NCBI RefSeq assembly: GCF_000612805.1
Contig: NZ_HG964406.1
Span: forward strand, 62,001-126,000
DNA length: 64,000 nt
From: Bacillus ndiopicus
GTDB taxonomy: Bacteria; Bacillota; Bacilli; Bacillales_A; Planococcaceae
Reading direction: 5' to 3'
The notes beneath the pieces are model-generated. The model was not told where the DNA came from. It did no database searches and saw only the letters and a program-made list of their open reading frames with translations. Position numbers and translations under genes: made by a program. This document shows positions 9,266-17,551 of the stretch, piece by piece (the first letter of the stretch is position 1; every line of letters starts with the position of its first letter).

Positions 9266-10009
9266 ATGAAAAAGTTTTTTAGTTTGTTTCTTTGTGTTAG
9301 TTTACTTGCCGCTTGTAGCAATACGGACGAAACAAAAATTGAACCACCTAGCAATAACGGGGGAGAAACAAATAATACTGCTAACCAAGCGAAAGCCCAA
9401 CACGCTGATTTCCAATCGGCTATACCAGCAGATTGGCAAGTTCAATTGCCTACAGACTTTCCTATTAAAAAAGATACATTTTTAACAGCAAAAACAACTG
9501 TTACTGAAGATAAAATAACATATGATTTTTATCAATTTGATGACGAAGTTGAGTTGGATGCCGCTAATGTAACGGATGGCTACTATATCGGGCAATTAAC
9601 GGTTACTCGCTATGAAGATGAATTAAAGGCAGATGATGAATTATTAGTACAGCTTACTTTACATGATGATTATATTGCTGATATAGGTCCTGAATTAATT
9701 TATCCGTTTACAGAAGGCGATGAAAGCATTGTTAATTGGAGCAGCAATGGGTGGAATATTTTTGCTTATTCAAGAGAAAAATCTGAACAAGAATTAGTTG
9801 ATTGGATTAAAGAAAAAGATTTAGTCAACGAAATATCAAATGGCATTGAAAATGGCTATTACCCTAGACCACAAATCGTGGGGCAAATGCACTTTTATGC
9901 AGACGACGAAACAAGAAATTTTGCTACTTGGGCAAAAAAGGAAATCGTCTTTACATTAAAGGATTTTAACGAAAATACTTTAGATTGGCTTCATGTATTT
10001 AATAAATAG
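9266..10009 (+). CDS. Putative lipoprotein of unknown function
   Basis: 247-residue protein with a lipoprotein signal peptide: MKKFF, a hydrophobic stretch, and lipobox LLAAC with Cys at about residue 17. A low-complexity Ser/Asn/Glu-rich linker follows (to about residue 45). The mature domain is acidic and rich in aromatic residues (YDFYQFDDEVELDA, NWSSNGWNIFAYS) and resembles no family I can name. It should be anchored on the outer face of the membrane. It has its own GGAGGAG ribosome binding site and is monocistronic between two terminators, so its neighbours say little about function. Confidence 0.72.
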   Translation: MKKFFSLFLCVSLLAACSNTDETKIEPPSNNGGETNNTANQAKAQHADFQSAIPADWQVQLPTDFPIKKDTFLTAKTTVTEDKITYDFYQFDDEVELDAANVTDGYYIGQLTVTRYEDELKADDELLVQLTLHDDYIADIGPELIYPFTEGDESIVNWSSNGWNIFAYSREKSEQELVDWIKEKDLVNEISNGIENGYYPRPQIVGQMHFYADDETRNFATWAKKEIVFTLKDFNENTLDWLHVFNK

Positions 10010-10016
10010 TTTAAAG

Positions 10017-10041
10017 GAGCGGCTCAAAAGAAGAGCCGCTC
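10017..10041. terminator. Bidirectional terminator
   Basis: GAGCGGCTC (10017-10025), a 7-base loop, and GAGCCGCTC (10033-10041), followed by TTATTTT on the plus strand. It serves the lipoprotein gene and the convergent M20 gene. Confidence 0.85.
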
Positions 10042-10052
10042 TTATTTTCATG

Positions 10053-11216
10053 TTATTCAGTTTGAGTAGCACTTATTTTTACAAATCGCTCAATATGCAG
10101 AATCGCTTCAATTAAAATGGCTGTTCTATCAAATAACGACTGGATATTTGCTTTTTCCTTTACAGTATGTAAATTCTCTCCCCACGGTCCAATCCCACAA
10201 ATTGTTGGTATCCCCTCATTCGCATAAAGTGAAGAGTCTGCTCCACCGCCTACGTGTAAATAGTCCGTAAATGCCACATTATTCGCTTCAGCAATCTCTT
10301 TCATATAGTCGAATAGTGCGATATTGCTAGCAAGCATCTCCATTGGTGGATAGCCTTTTCGTAAATTTAAGGAAACCGTAGTAGCTGTAATTTTCGCTTG
10401 TATTGCTTCGCTCAATTCATGCCACCATTCGTTGAAATGCTCATTATTTTTATAGCGAATATCAAAAATAACTTTTGCATAATCTGGTACGATATTCGTG
10501 GCTCCTCCCCCTGTTACAAGTCCAGCGCTCACTTTTACAGTGGGATATCGCTCAGTAATCGCATACACTTCAGCAATGCTTAATGCGAGCTGCTTAATAG
10601 CATTACCTGTGTCAGAGGTTATATAGCCAGCATGACCTGACTGCCCACTTACTTGCATTTCTAATTCTGCGACACCATCACGCCCAACAATTAATGCTTG
10701 GTCACTTCTTCCTGATTCACAGCAAAAACAAACAATTGCATCATTTTTCGTTGCCTTCATGATTGTCGAAATATCGGAATATTTATGGCCTACTTCCTCA
10801 TCTCCAAACAGCACGACACGAATTGTATAGCCTTTATACTGTATTTCATGAAGGTGTTTCAAGGCAAGTATAATTTGCACAATGCCGCCCTTCATATCAT
10901 AAACACCAGGTCCTGAAACAAATGCTCCGTCTTTTGTAAACTTCCAATCATTCGTTTGGCTTTCGGTAAACACCGTATCCATATGACCAATTAATAAAAT
11001 TGTTCCTTGTAAATCGCCTTTTCTCTCTAGTATTAATGTTTGTGTTTCATTTTGTATAATTTGATGACTTGTAATATATGGCTGTGTCGCCTTTAAAACT
11101 ATATTTACCACTTGCTCAATACCCGCAAAATTATCAGAGCCACTGGCAGTGTTCACCAGCTCCTCCCATAATGAGATACTTTGCTGCTGCTCTTCCTGTA
11201 ACTTAGCAATTAACAA
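10053..11216 (-). CDS. M20 family metallopeptidase (carboxypeptidase G2-like)
   Basis: 387-residue zinc peptidase of the glutamate carboxypeptidase/ArgE-like branch of M20. Visible residues are LLIGHMDTVF (metal His and Asp, about residue 76), SGPGVYDMKGG (metal Asp, about 103), LFGDEEVG (catalytic Glu and metal Glu, about 135), CCESGR (about 164), SGHAG (about 186) and the C-terminal GGGADSS and ENLHTVKE (last metal His). The family removes a C-terminal amino acid or an acyl group in the cytoplasm. The start is TTG 11214-11216 with the strong site GGGGAGGG about 7 bases upstream. It stands alone between terminators, and no regulator is obvious. Confidence 0.8.
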   Translation of the reverse strand: MLIAKLQEEQQQSISLWEELVNTASGSDNFAGIEQVVNIVLKATQPYITSHQIIQNETQTLILERKGDLQGTILLIGHMDTVFTESQTNDWKFTKDGAFVSGPGVYDMKGGIVQIILALKHLHEIQYKGYTIRVVLFGDEEVGHKYSDISTIMKATKNDAIVCFCCESGRSDQALIVGRDGVAELEMQVSGQSGHAGYITSDTGNAIKQLALSIAEVYAITERYPTVKVSAGLVTGGGATNIVPDYAKVIFDIRYKNNEHFNEWWHELSEAIQAKITATTVSLNLRKGYPPMEMLASNIALFDYMKEIAEANNVAFTDYLHVGGGADSSLYANEGIPTICGIGPWGENLHTVKEKANIQSLFDRTAILIEAILHIERFVKISATQTE

Positions 11217-11417
11217 TAGAAGCCCTCCCCTTCTTTTAATATCGATATGATATCATTTAAACAAACCACCATATTTTCTGTCAATTCCAAAAAGTTTGAT
11301 TCCTTGGCTGTTTAATAATTTTATCTTTCTCTGCATCATACTAAAAATCTCCTTCAACACATTAGAAAATTCAGCTTTACTTATTCATTTTAAACTTTGT
11401 TAAAAATTAGCCAAACA

Positions 11418-11466
11418 TCAAAAAGCTGCTCGAAAAGCGGCGTGCTAGCCTGCTTTTCGGGCAACT
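11418..11466 (-). terminator. Terminator of the amidohydrolase gene
   Basis: The arm AGCTGCTCGAAAAGC (11424-11438) pairs imperfectly with GCTTTTCGGGCAACT (from about 11452), and on the minus strand TTTTTGATG follows. It has the same core (CGAAAAGC/GCTTTTCG) as the hairpins near 29.2, 59.1 and 61.3 kb. Confidence 0.75.
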
Positions 11467-11473
11467 CTACTGG

Positions 11474-12937
11474 TTATTTATATTCTTGAAGTGCTGGCGT
11501 GAATAGCTTCTCTTCGCCTAATTGCTGATAATCTCTTACAACATAGCTTTGCTTCAATTTATTATAATATTTTTGACCTTTTTCTTTTAATTCTTCAAGG
11601 TTAATACCTGGAATTTGGCGATCCTTCATCACAACTCGCCCATTAATAATTGACATTTTAATATCTGAGCCTGATGCTGTTAAGCACATTGTGCGAAACG
11701 GATCATCAATATTGCCGATATGGAATTGCGAAAGATCCACAACAATCATATCTGCCTTAGCGCCCGGCTTAATTCTTCCTAAATCCTCACGTCCTAGGAA
11801 GTTCGCTCCACCAATCGTTGCTGCTCTAAATAAATCAGCATATGTTGAGCCCTCTACTTTTTTAGATAAAAGGCGTGATAAAATTGTTGCTGTACGAATG
11901 TTTTGGAAGAAATCCGGTGGGAAAGTATCTGTTCCCATTGCCATATTAATTCCTTTTTCTCGGTAGCGTGCAAATGAATTAATCGCCTCGCCGTGTCTTC
12001 CTATAACTAACGGACAGTGAATAACTGTAGCTCCAGTTTCCTTAATAAGCTCTAAATCGCTCCCGTACTTCTCCAAGTCTCCCATTGACTCAGCAGTGCA
12101 GCATACGTGAGGGATAGCCGTTGTTTTATCTAAAAAGCCAATGTCGTATAAATAGCGAATCGGTGTTTTATTATAGAGACGCTTGATTTCATTGTATTCA
12201 AAAGCTCCTTGTGCTGCATGTAGTCGAATAAGACAGTTAAGTTCCTCACTATATTTTTTCGTTTGAATAAGGCTTTCTTCTGTCTGCGTCTCAATGCGCT
12301 CCGGTGCAAGCATTCCTTTGACAAGTCCATCATAGGCGTTATCGTATTTTTTCACGAAATCAACAGCTCGTTGTAAGCCGGCTTCACCTTGTTCAATTTT
12401 GAATGTAACTCTCGTATCGCCTTCTGGTGTAACCTCTCTTATGCCATATTGATAACTAGGGCCTAAATAGACACGCAAGCCTAGCTTCCCTGCATTATGT
12501 ACGGCAGCCTCTAATTCTTCATACGTTTCTGCCCATTTTTTATAAAATACCGATGTAATCGGCATCGCAGTAGTAACACCATTTAAAATTAATTGAGAAT
12601 ATGCATATAACGATTTGAATGCCTCTTCTTCTTCTGTGAAAAACTCCTGCGGTCCAGCTTCAACATACTCCTGTGACCAAAGTAGATTTTTTGATTTTGT
12701 TGCAGGCTGTTCAACATGAATAGCATCATGGTCAATATCACCCAAAGCATCTAAATCAATAAAGCCCGGGCTAATAATAGATTCACCAACATCCATCACT
12801 TCATCTACTTGCCCATCATAGCCTTTACCAACGTAAATAATCGTATCGTTTTCATAAACGACTTCCCCATCTTCCAATAAACGATGATTGTCATTATCAC
12901 AGTAAATAACGTATTTTCCTTTAAGTTTTACTTTCAT
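11474..12937 (-). CDS. Amidohydrolase superfamily protein with atypical metal site
   Basis: 487-residue cyclic amidohydrolase/chlorohydrolase-like enzyme. It has an N-terminal composite beta domain, ESIISPGFIDLDALGDIDHD (about residues 52-71) at the place of the usual HxH metal motif, a TIM barrel with LHAAQG (about 240) and HVCCTAESMGDLE (about 278), HCPLVIGRHG (about 309), the catalytic Asp in GTDTFPPD (about 335), and a C-terminal KPGAKADMIVVD segment closing the beta domain. Family members deaminate or dechlorinate heterocycles. The absent HxH makes substrate and activity uncertain, though some chlorohydrolase-like relatives share this LDALGDIDH form. ATG start with GGAGGTTGG upstream. 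It is monocistronic. Confidence 0.75.
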   Translation of the reverse strand: MKVKLKGKYVIYCDNDNHRLLEDGEVVYENDTIIYVGKGYDGQVDEVMDVGESIISPGFIDLDALGDIDHDAIHVEQPATKSKNLLWSQEYVEAGPQEFFTEEEEAFKSLYAYSQLILNGVTTAMPITSVFYKKWAETYEELEAAVHNAGKLGLRVYLGPSYQYGIREVTPEGDTRVTFKIEQGEAGLQRAVDFVKKYDNAYDGLVKGMLAPERIETQTEESLIQTKKYSEELNCLIRLHAAQGAFEYNEIKRLYNKTPIRYLYDIGFLDKTTAIPHVCCTAESMGDLEKYGSDLELIKETGATVIHCPLVIGRHGEAINSFARYREKGINMAMGTDTFPPDFFQNIRTATILSRLLSKKVEGSTYADLFRAATIGGANFLGREDLGRIKPGAKADMIVVDLSQFHIGNIDDPFRTMCLTASGSDIKMSIINGRVVMKDRQIPGINLEELKEKGQKYYNKLKQSYVVRDYQQLGEEKLFTPALQEYK

Positions 12938-13137
12938 CCAATTCCAACCTCCATTTTTTGCAAAGTAATTTTCCAGCTACCATAAATTATATATAGAATA
13001 TTCTAATAATTTTTACACTTTCTTAGCCATTTTTTATAGTTTTATTACCAATTAATTTGTTTAGTTTTAGTGAAAATGTGGCTTAGCACTTGATTGCATC
13101 TATAATTTTTGATGGGAAGACCATCCAGAAGGTGGTG

Positions 13138-13841
13138 ATTTCAATCCATTCTCTCTATGAAGAGAGAAACTTATTGTCTAATTTGATATTCCCAAGCGCT
13201 TGGATTTCAATCCATTCTCTCTATGAAGAGAGAAACGATTGCATTCGAGTCTATGAGTGGCAACACTATGATTTCAATCCATTCTCTCTATGAAGAGAGA
13301 AACCGGGATGATACAAGTTTTAAAACCGAAATATCCGATTTCAATCCATTCTCTCTATGAAGAGAGAAACGATAGTATCACCGAGCCACAAGCCGCTGCA
13401 TTGCTAATTTCAATCCATTCTCTCTATGAAGAGAGAAACGGAGATAGTAGGACATTGTTAAATACATCTGCAATTTCAATCCATTCTCTCTATGAAGAGA
13501 GAAACGTAATGCGATACAGATTATAAAAGTATTTATTTTCATTTCAATCCATTCTCTCTATGAAGAGAGAAACTCTTTTTGCTTTTTTAACCATCTTTTC
13601 AAGCGGCATTTCAATCCATTCTCTCTATGAAGAGAGAAACAACTTCTAACATCTCAAGATTTAGAGAGGGTCATGATTTCAATCCATTCTCTCTATGAAG
13701 AGAGAAACATGGGCTATAAATTAGCAGGGTATGACGTAATCGATTTCAATCCATTCTCTCTATGAAGAGAGAAACTTGAAGCAAGGTTTCCTACCTGGAA
13801 CGTTAGAAATTTCAATCCATTCTCTCTATGAAGAGAGAAAC
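13138..13841 (-). CRISPR. CRISPR array 1 (repeat class A, 11 repeats, 10 spacers)
   Basis: Eleven 33-bp repeats start at 13138, 13204, 13271, 13338, 13407, 13473, 13541, 13608, 13676, 13743 and 13809, separated by ten unrelated spacers of 33-36 bp. All repeats are identical by eye. Read on the minus strand they begin GTTTCTCTC, contain the 8-bp stem TTCTCTCT/AGAGAGAA around loop TCAT, and end ATGGATTGAAAT, the 3' handle typical of type I-C repeats. The leader is on the right (13842-14000), so crRNA is transcribed leftward and the oldest spacers are at the left end. No cas gene adjoins. Confidence 0.97.
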
Positions 13842-14000
13842 TGTGAAAAATCATATAAAAATAATATTTATCACTCTTTTTCACTAAAAAATAAATCTTC
13901 AGGGTTATATTTACCTAAAACCCTCCCCATTTTAATGGAAAATCACTTTCATTTCTGGTGCGAATCCCCCTAGTAAATCATGTTTGCTTCACATTCGCAC
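13842..14000 (-). promoter_or_regulatory. CRISPR leader 1 (class A)
   Basis: 159-bp AT-rich sequence adjoining the last repeat of array 1. The 60 bases next to the repeat are identical to those of leader 3 (20806-20865), and I count about 8 differences over the full 159 bp. The far end carries an inverted repeat, GTGCGAAT (13958-13965) with ATTCGCAC (13993-14000). It should contain the crRNA promoter and the site for spacer integration. Confidence 0.82.
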
Positions 14001-14114
14001 TTGCCGTTAATTGTTCATATTTAGGTGATTGTTTTTTTAGTTAATCCCCCGCCCTTTTTTTACTTCACTAAAATTTAATTCATGGCTACTTTCGAATCCA
14101 TACAAAAACAGCGT

Positions 14115-14681
14115 ATTTTAATCTCCCTCTCTATACAGAGAGCAACGCAAAATCGCCCAATGCTTATAAGCCTCTGCACCATTTCAATCCACTCTCTCCA
14201 TACAGAGAGAGACCTGATACAATGCAAGCATTTGGTATGGGGGCAGATATTTCAATCCACTCTCTCCATACAGAGAGAGACGGGATTTAGCAAAAGAAAA
14301 AGGTTGTAAATGTGATTTCAATCCACTCTCTCCATACAGAGAGAGACATTACATTTAGGTTCTTCTTTATAACCTGAACAGTAATTTCAATCCACTCTCT
14401 CCATACAGAGAGAGACGTTTTGAAAGAGTGTTGTCGGTATCTGGTTTAATTTCAATCCACTCTCTCCATACAGAGAGAGACTGTTTGGAGTATATCTTTC
14501 TTTATTTCTGGATTATTTCAATCCACTCTCTCCATACAGAGAGAGACGCAACTTTGTGCATCGATGCGATCCTTCCTTGAAATTTCAATCCACTCTCTCC
14601 ATACAGAGAGAGACATTAAAGGTGATATTACCAACGAGGATTTAGAGGATTTCAATCCACTCTCTCCATACAGAGAGAGAC
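14115..14681 (-). CRISPR. CRISPR array 2 (repeat class B, 9 repeats, 8 spacers)
   Basis: Eight identical 33-bp repeats start at 14181, 14249, 14315, 14384, 14449, 14515, 14582 and 14649. A ninth, degenerate 32-bp copy is at 14115-14146 on the distal (left) end. Spacers are 32-36 bp. On the minus strand the repeat begins GTCTCTCTC, folds as CTCTCTC/GAGAGAG around a GTAT-containing loop and ends GTGGATTGAAAT. It differs from class A at the outer stem pair (C-G instead of T-A) and in the loop. The leader lies to the right; degeneration at the opposite end agrees with that polarity. Confidence 0.97.
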
Positions 14682-14840
14682 CGCAATATATAGATTATCA
14701 TCTATTATAATATCTATATATAGATATTAACAAATATCCCAATTCAAATAGAAGTAAAAACTTCCATAATAACGATAAAACATATTCTGTTTTTTACGCG
14801 AACCTCCTAGCAAATTTATGGACACTTGAGGTTCGCGCAG
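14682..14840 (-). promoter_or_regulatory. CRISPR leader 2 (class B)
   Basis: 159 bp adjoining the last repeat of array 2. It contains an AT-rich central part (TATATATAGATATT) and, at the far end, a perfect 10-bp inverted repeat CGCGAACCTC (14797-14806) with GAGGTTCGCG (14828-14837). Leader 4 shares the two ends but is diverged in the middle. Confidence 0.78.
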
Positions 14841-14880
14841 TTTGATACTCTTAATTATTATCTGGTATATGTCATCTTTC

Positions 14881-15789
14881 TTAAACATTTAAATTATGAT
14901 ATTCATGCAATAGATGTTTAATAAATTCCTTTTGCGCAAGGGAAAAGTGCTTATGCTCCGAGATTGCCCAGCCGAGTGTAATGTGCTTCGGCTCATGGTC
15001 GACTAATGGCACAATAGCAATATCACCATTTTGTACGAACGGATCATTTAGCATGCTGTATTCAATAAAAATACCAATCGCCATATCCTCCGCTATGGTC
15101 CGCTTTAATAGCTCGATATTATTTGATTTGAAAATCAATTGAACAGGACCATATTTATTTTTAAAATCCTCTAAATACCAATTAGAAAACTTTCCATCGA
15201 TATTAACAAAACTATAAGATAGTAGTTCTTGTGGTGTCACACTTTTTTTAGAGGCTAAAGGTGTCCCCTTCCCAGTGCATACAACCATTCTCGAATCCAT
15301 AATCTTATGTATAAGCAGCTCTTTCATTAACTCTTCGTTCTGCTCATACAAATAAATTAGCCCTAAATCAGCACGATCTTCATTTAAATCCTCTAGCACC
15401 TCCTCAGTGCTTTTACTCATAATCGTAAGATCCACATTCGGATGGGCCTGTTTAAAGGCAATAACGGATTTCGTCAAAACAGCCATAAAATTCGGTCCAA
15501 TCGAAAAGCGCACCTCCCCATCAAGCATTTGCTTTTCAATTTGTGCCTCTTCCTTAATTTCTTCTATTGTCGATAAAATGCGATAAGCCTTTTCAATGAC
15601 AATAGCGCCTCTTGGTGTTACCTCTGTTCCAGTTCGTGAGCGCTTAAAAAGCTTAAACCCTAGTTCATCCTCCAGTCGCGCTACTGATTTACTAATAGCA
15701 GCTTGACTAACGTGTAATTGTTCAGCCGCAGCTGAAATTGAGCCTGTTTTGGTAATAGCGTTAATATATTCAAATTGTTCAATGTTCAT
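14881..15789 (-). CDS. LysR family transcriptional regulator
   Basis: 302-residue LysR-type regulator. The N-terminal winged helix-turn-helix is MNIEQFEYINAITKTGSISA, followed by AAEQLHVSQAAISKSVARLEDELGF in the standard recognition-helix position (given for identification). The C-terminal periplasmic-binding-like effector domain runs from about residue 90. I chose ATG 15787-15789 because GGAGGG lies 6-7 bases upstream; the longer frame begins at 15807. It is divergent from the substrate-binding protein gene, with palindromes typical of LysR sites in the 207 bp between them, so it very likely controls the transport operon on its right. The inducer is unknown. Confidence 0.88.
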   Translation of the reverse strand: MNIEQFEYINAITKTGSISAAAEQLHVSQAAISKSVARLEDELGFKLFKRSRTGTEVTPRGAIVIEKAYRILSTIEEIKEEAQIEKQMLDGEVRFSIGPNFMAVLTKSVIAFKQAHPNVDLTIMSKSTEEVLEDLNEDRADLGLIYLYEQNEELMKELLIHKIMDSRMVVCTGKGTPLASKKSVTPQELLSYSFVNIDGKFSNWYLEDFKNKYGPVQLIFKSNNIELLKRTIAEDMAIGIFIEYSMLNDPFVQNGDIAIVPLVDHEPKHITLGWAISEHKHFSLAQKEFIKHLLHEYHNLNV

Positions 15790-15805
15790 GCAAATCCCTC
15801 CATCC

Positions 15806-15858
15806 ATAACCTACAGTTATATTAACATAAATCATAGTATCTTTACTAATTTACTATG
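15806..15858. promoter_or_regulatory. Probable LysR operator region
   Basis: Two interrupted palindromes lie in the divergent promoter region: ATAAC-5-GTTAT (15806-15820) and CATAGTA-12-TACTATG (15833-15858). The first fits the T-N11-A layout of LysR sites. This is inference from symmetry and position. Confidence 0.5.
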
Positions 15859-15897
15859 AAATAATAAACTACCTAATATAGTTTCACATTCGCTTTA

Positions 15898-15961
15898 CAA
15901 TAAAGAAGAATTCGCTGACTGTTAAAAAGCAAATGCCAGCAACTAATTCCCTTCTTTATTG
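15898..15961 (+). repeat. Spaced inverted repeat in the transporter mRNA leader
   Basis: CAATAAAGAAG (15898-15908) is the exact reverse complement of CTTCTTTATTG (15951-15961), with AATT continuing the symmetry inside. It ends about 36 bases before the SBP start codon. It could fold in the 5' untranslated RNA or bind a regulator. Confidence 0.5.
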
Positions 15962-15996
15962 CAAAAATAAATTCATTAGAGGAGTTGGAGATTCGT

Positions 15997-16992
15997 ATGA
16001 ACAAAGTATTTAAAAAATTTAAGATTAGCTTCTTATTACTTACTGCTGTTGTTTTACTATTAGCAGCATGTGGCAAAGAGGAAAAAAGCGGTGGTAAGGA
16101 AGAAGAAGTAACTGTGAATATCGCCTTAAATGGTGGGCTTACTTTATTAGCTATTGCAAAAGAAAAAGGTTGGTTTGAGGAAGAGTTTGCGAAACACAAC
16201 GCCAAGGTAGAATGGCATGATTTCCAAAGTAGTGTCCCGTTACTAGAAGGTCTTGTATCAAACCGTGTGGACTTTTCGTTTATCGGAGACGGAACAGTTG
16301 TAACAGGTAAATCAGCAAATATGCCATTTACAGTAATTTCAACAATTGGCTTACAAGGAAATCAAAATAGTATTATCGTCAAAAAAGATAGCCCGATTCA
16401 ATCGATTGCTGATTTAAAAGGAAAAACAATTGCCATTGCTAAAGGCTCATCTGCACATATTTTCTTAATTAAAGCATTAGAAGCAAATAATTTAACATTA
16501 GAAGATGTCAAACTTGTCGAACTTCAGCCAGATGAAGCATACTCTGCTTTTACAACAGATAAAGTAGATGCTTGGGGCATTTGGGATCCATATGTGACGA
16601 CAGAGGTACAGGCGGATCGTGCACGTATTGTAGAAAGTGTGGAAACAATGGGCATAACTGCACCAGCAGTTATGATTGGACGCGATAAATTCATTAAAGA
16701 GCACCCTGAGTTAACTGAAGCCTACTTACGTGTTTACCAAAAAACAGTGGACTGGGTAAATGCAAATAAAGAAGAGGCTGCCGCTACATTAGCAGAGCTA
16801 AAACAAATGGATGGCGATTTAGTTAAAACATTAGTGGACTACACACAGTACATTAATACACCAGTAACAGATGAAGTAGAAAAATCAATGCAAGCAACTG
16901 CTGATATTTTACTGGAAACAGGCACAATTAAAGATGCAGTCGACATTAGTAAAGCATATGACAACACATATATCGACAAGGCGCTAAAATAA
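15997..16992 (+). CDS. ABC transporter substrate-binding lipoprotein (nitrate/sulfonate/taurine family)
   Basis: 331-residue SsuA/TauA-like binding protein. The N terminus is a lipoprotein signal with lipobox LLAAC (Cys at about residue 25). The mature part starts VTVNIALNGGLTLLAIAKE and contains the family landmarks LEGLVSNRVDFSFIGDG, IADLKGKTIAIAKGS, DAWGIWDPY and a closing tyrosine-rich tail. It is held outside the membrane and delivers substrate to the permease encoded downstream. ATG 15997 is preferred over TTG 15985 because GGAG lies six bases before it. A terminator hairpin follows, so it is probably made in excess over the rest of the operon. Confidence 0.88.
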   Translation: MNKVFKKFKISFLLLTAVVLLLAACGKEEKSGGKEEEVTVNIALNGGLTLLAIAKEKGWFEEEFAKHNAKVEWHDFQSSVPLLEGLVSNRVDFSFIGDGTVVTGKSANMPFTVISTIGLQGNQNSIIVKKDSPIQSIADLKGKTIAIAKGSSAHIFLIKALEANNLTLEDVKLVELQPDEAYSAFTTDKVDAWGIWDPYVTTEVQADRARIVESVETMGITAPAVMIGRDKFIKEHPELTEAYLRVYQKTVDWVNANKEEAAATLAELKQMDGDLVKTLVDYTQYINTPVTDEVEKSMQATADILLETGTIKDAVDISKAYDNTYIDKALK

Positions 16993-16997
16993 TAAAA

Positions 16998-17020
16998 AAA
17001 GAGGGACATGTGCCCTCTTT
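16998..17020 (+). terminator. Internal terminator or attenuator after the SBP gene
   Basis: AAAGAGGG (16998-17005) pairs with CCCTCTTT (17013-17020), followed by CTATTTAT. It lies between the first and second genes of the operon, so it probably permits partial read-through. Confidence 0.65.
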
Positions 17021-17055
17021 CTATTTATCTCAATAATGAATAGGAGTGGTTGAAA

Positions 17056-17532
17056 ATGACTAACAATCGACAACAATCAATTGAAAATTATAAACAAACT
17101 GCATTAAAAATCCGTCAGGCTGCTGAATCTGTATCGGAGGAGCTATTGACATGGAAGCCGAATGAGCAAGCATGGAGCATCCAAGAAATTATTGGACACT
17201 TACTTGACTCTAATATTATTAATTCTTATCGCATCCGCAAAATTATTGCAGAGCCTGTTACTCAAATTGTGACATTTGCCCATGAAGATTGGGTGGCTGT
17301 TCAGCAATTTTCAGACAGCAATATAGCTGATATTTTAACGACGTATGATGTCCTTACAAATTATAATGCAACATTACTTGAAAAATTATCTGAGGAGCAA
17401 TGGCTAAGATACGGCTTAAAGCAAGAGGAGCCTATTTCAGTAGCACATATTATTGATAACTTTATTTGCAAGCATGTAGAAAAACATTTAACACAAATTG
17501 AACGCAATCGATTGCAGTTTAACGACAAATAA
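17056..17532 (+). CDS. DinB superfamily protein
   Basis: 158-residue four-helix-bundle protein of the DinB/YfiT superfamily. Expected metal-binding histidines appear in QEIIGHLLDS (about residue 50) and near the C terminus in CKHVEKHLTQI. Members in Bacillota include bacillithiol-dependent S-transferases and many uncharacterised metal proteins. ATG 17056 is chosen because GGAGTGG lies about 7 bases upstream; an in-frame TTG at 17050 is too close. It lies inside an ABC uptake operon just before an M20 hydrolase, so it may act on the imported compound, but that is inference. Confidence 0.8.
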   Translation: MTNNRQQSIENYKQTALKIRQAAESVSEELLTWKPNEQAWSIQEIIGHLLDSNIINSYRIRKIIAEPVTQIVTFAHEDWVAVQQFSDSNIADILTTYDVLTNYNATLLEKLSEEQWLRYGLKQEEPISVAHIIDNFICKHVEKHLTQIERNRLQFNDK

Positions 17533-17551
17533 TTAAGGGGGGCTTTACATT

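Noticed and set aside
13090..14309. Open frames with repeated ISIHSLYEERN-type peptides
   Set aside because: They are the translation of CRISPR repeats and spacers with no ribosome binding site; not proteins.
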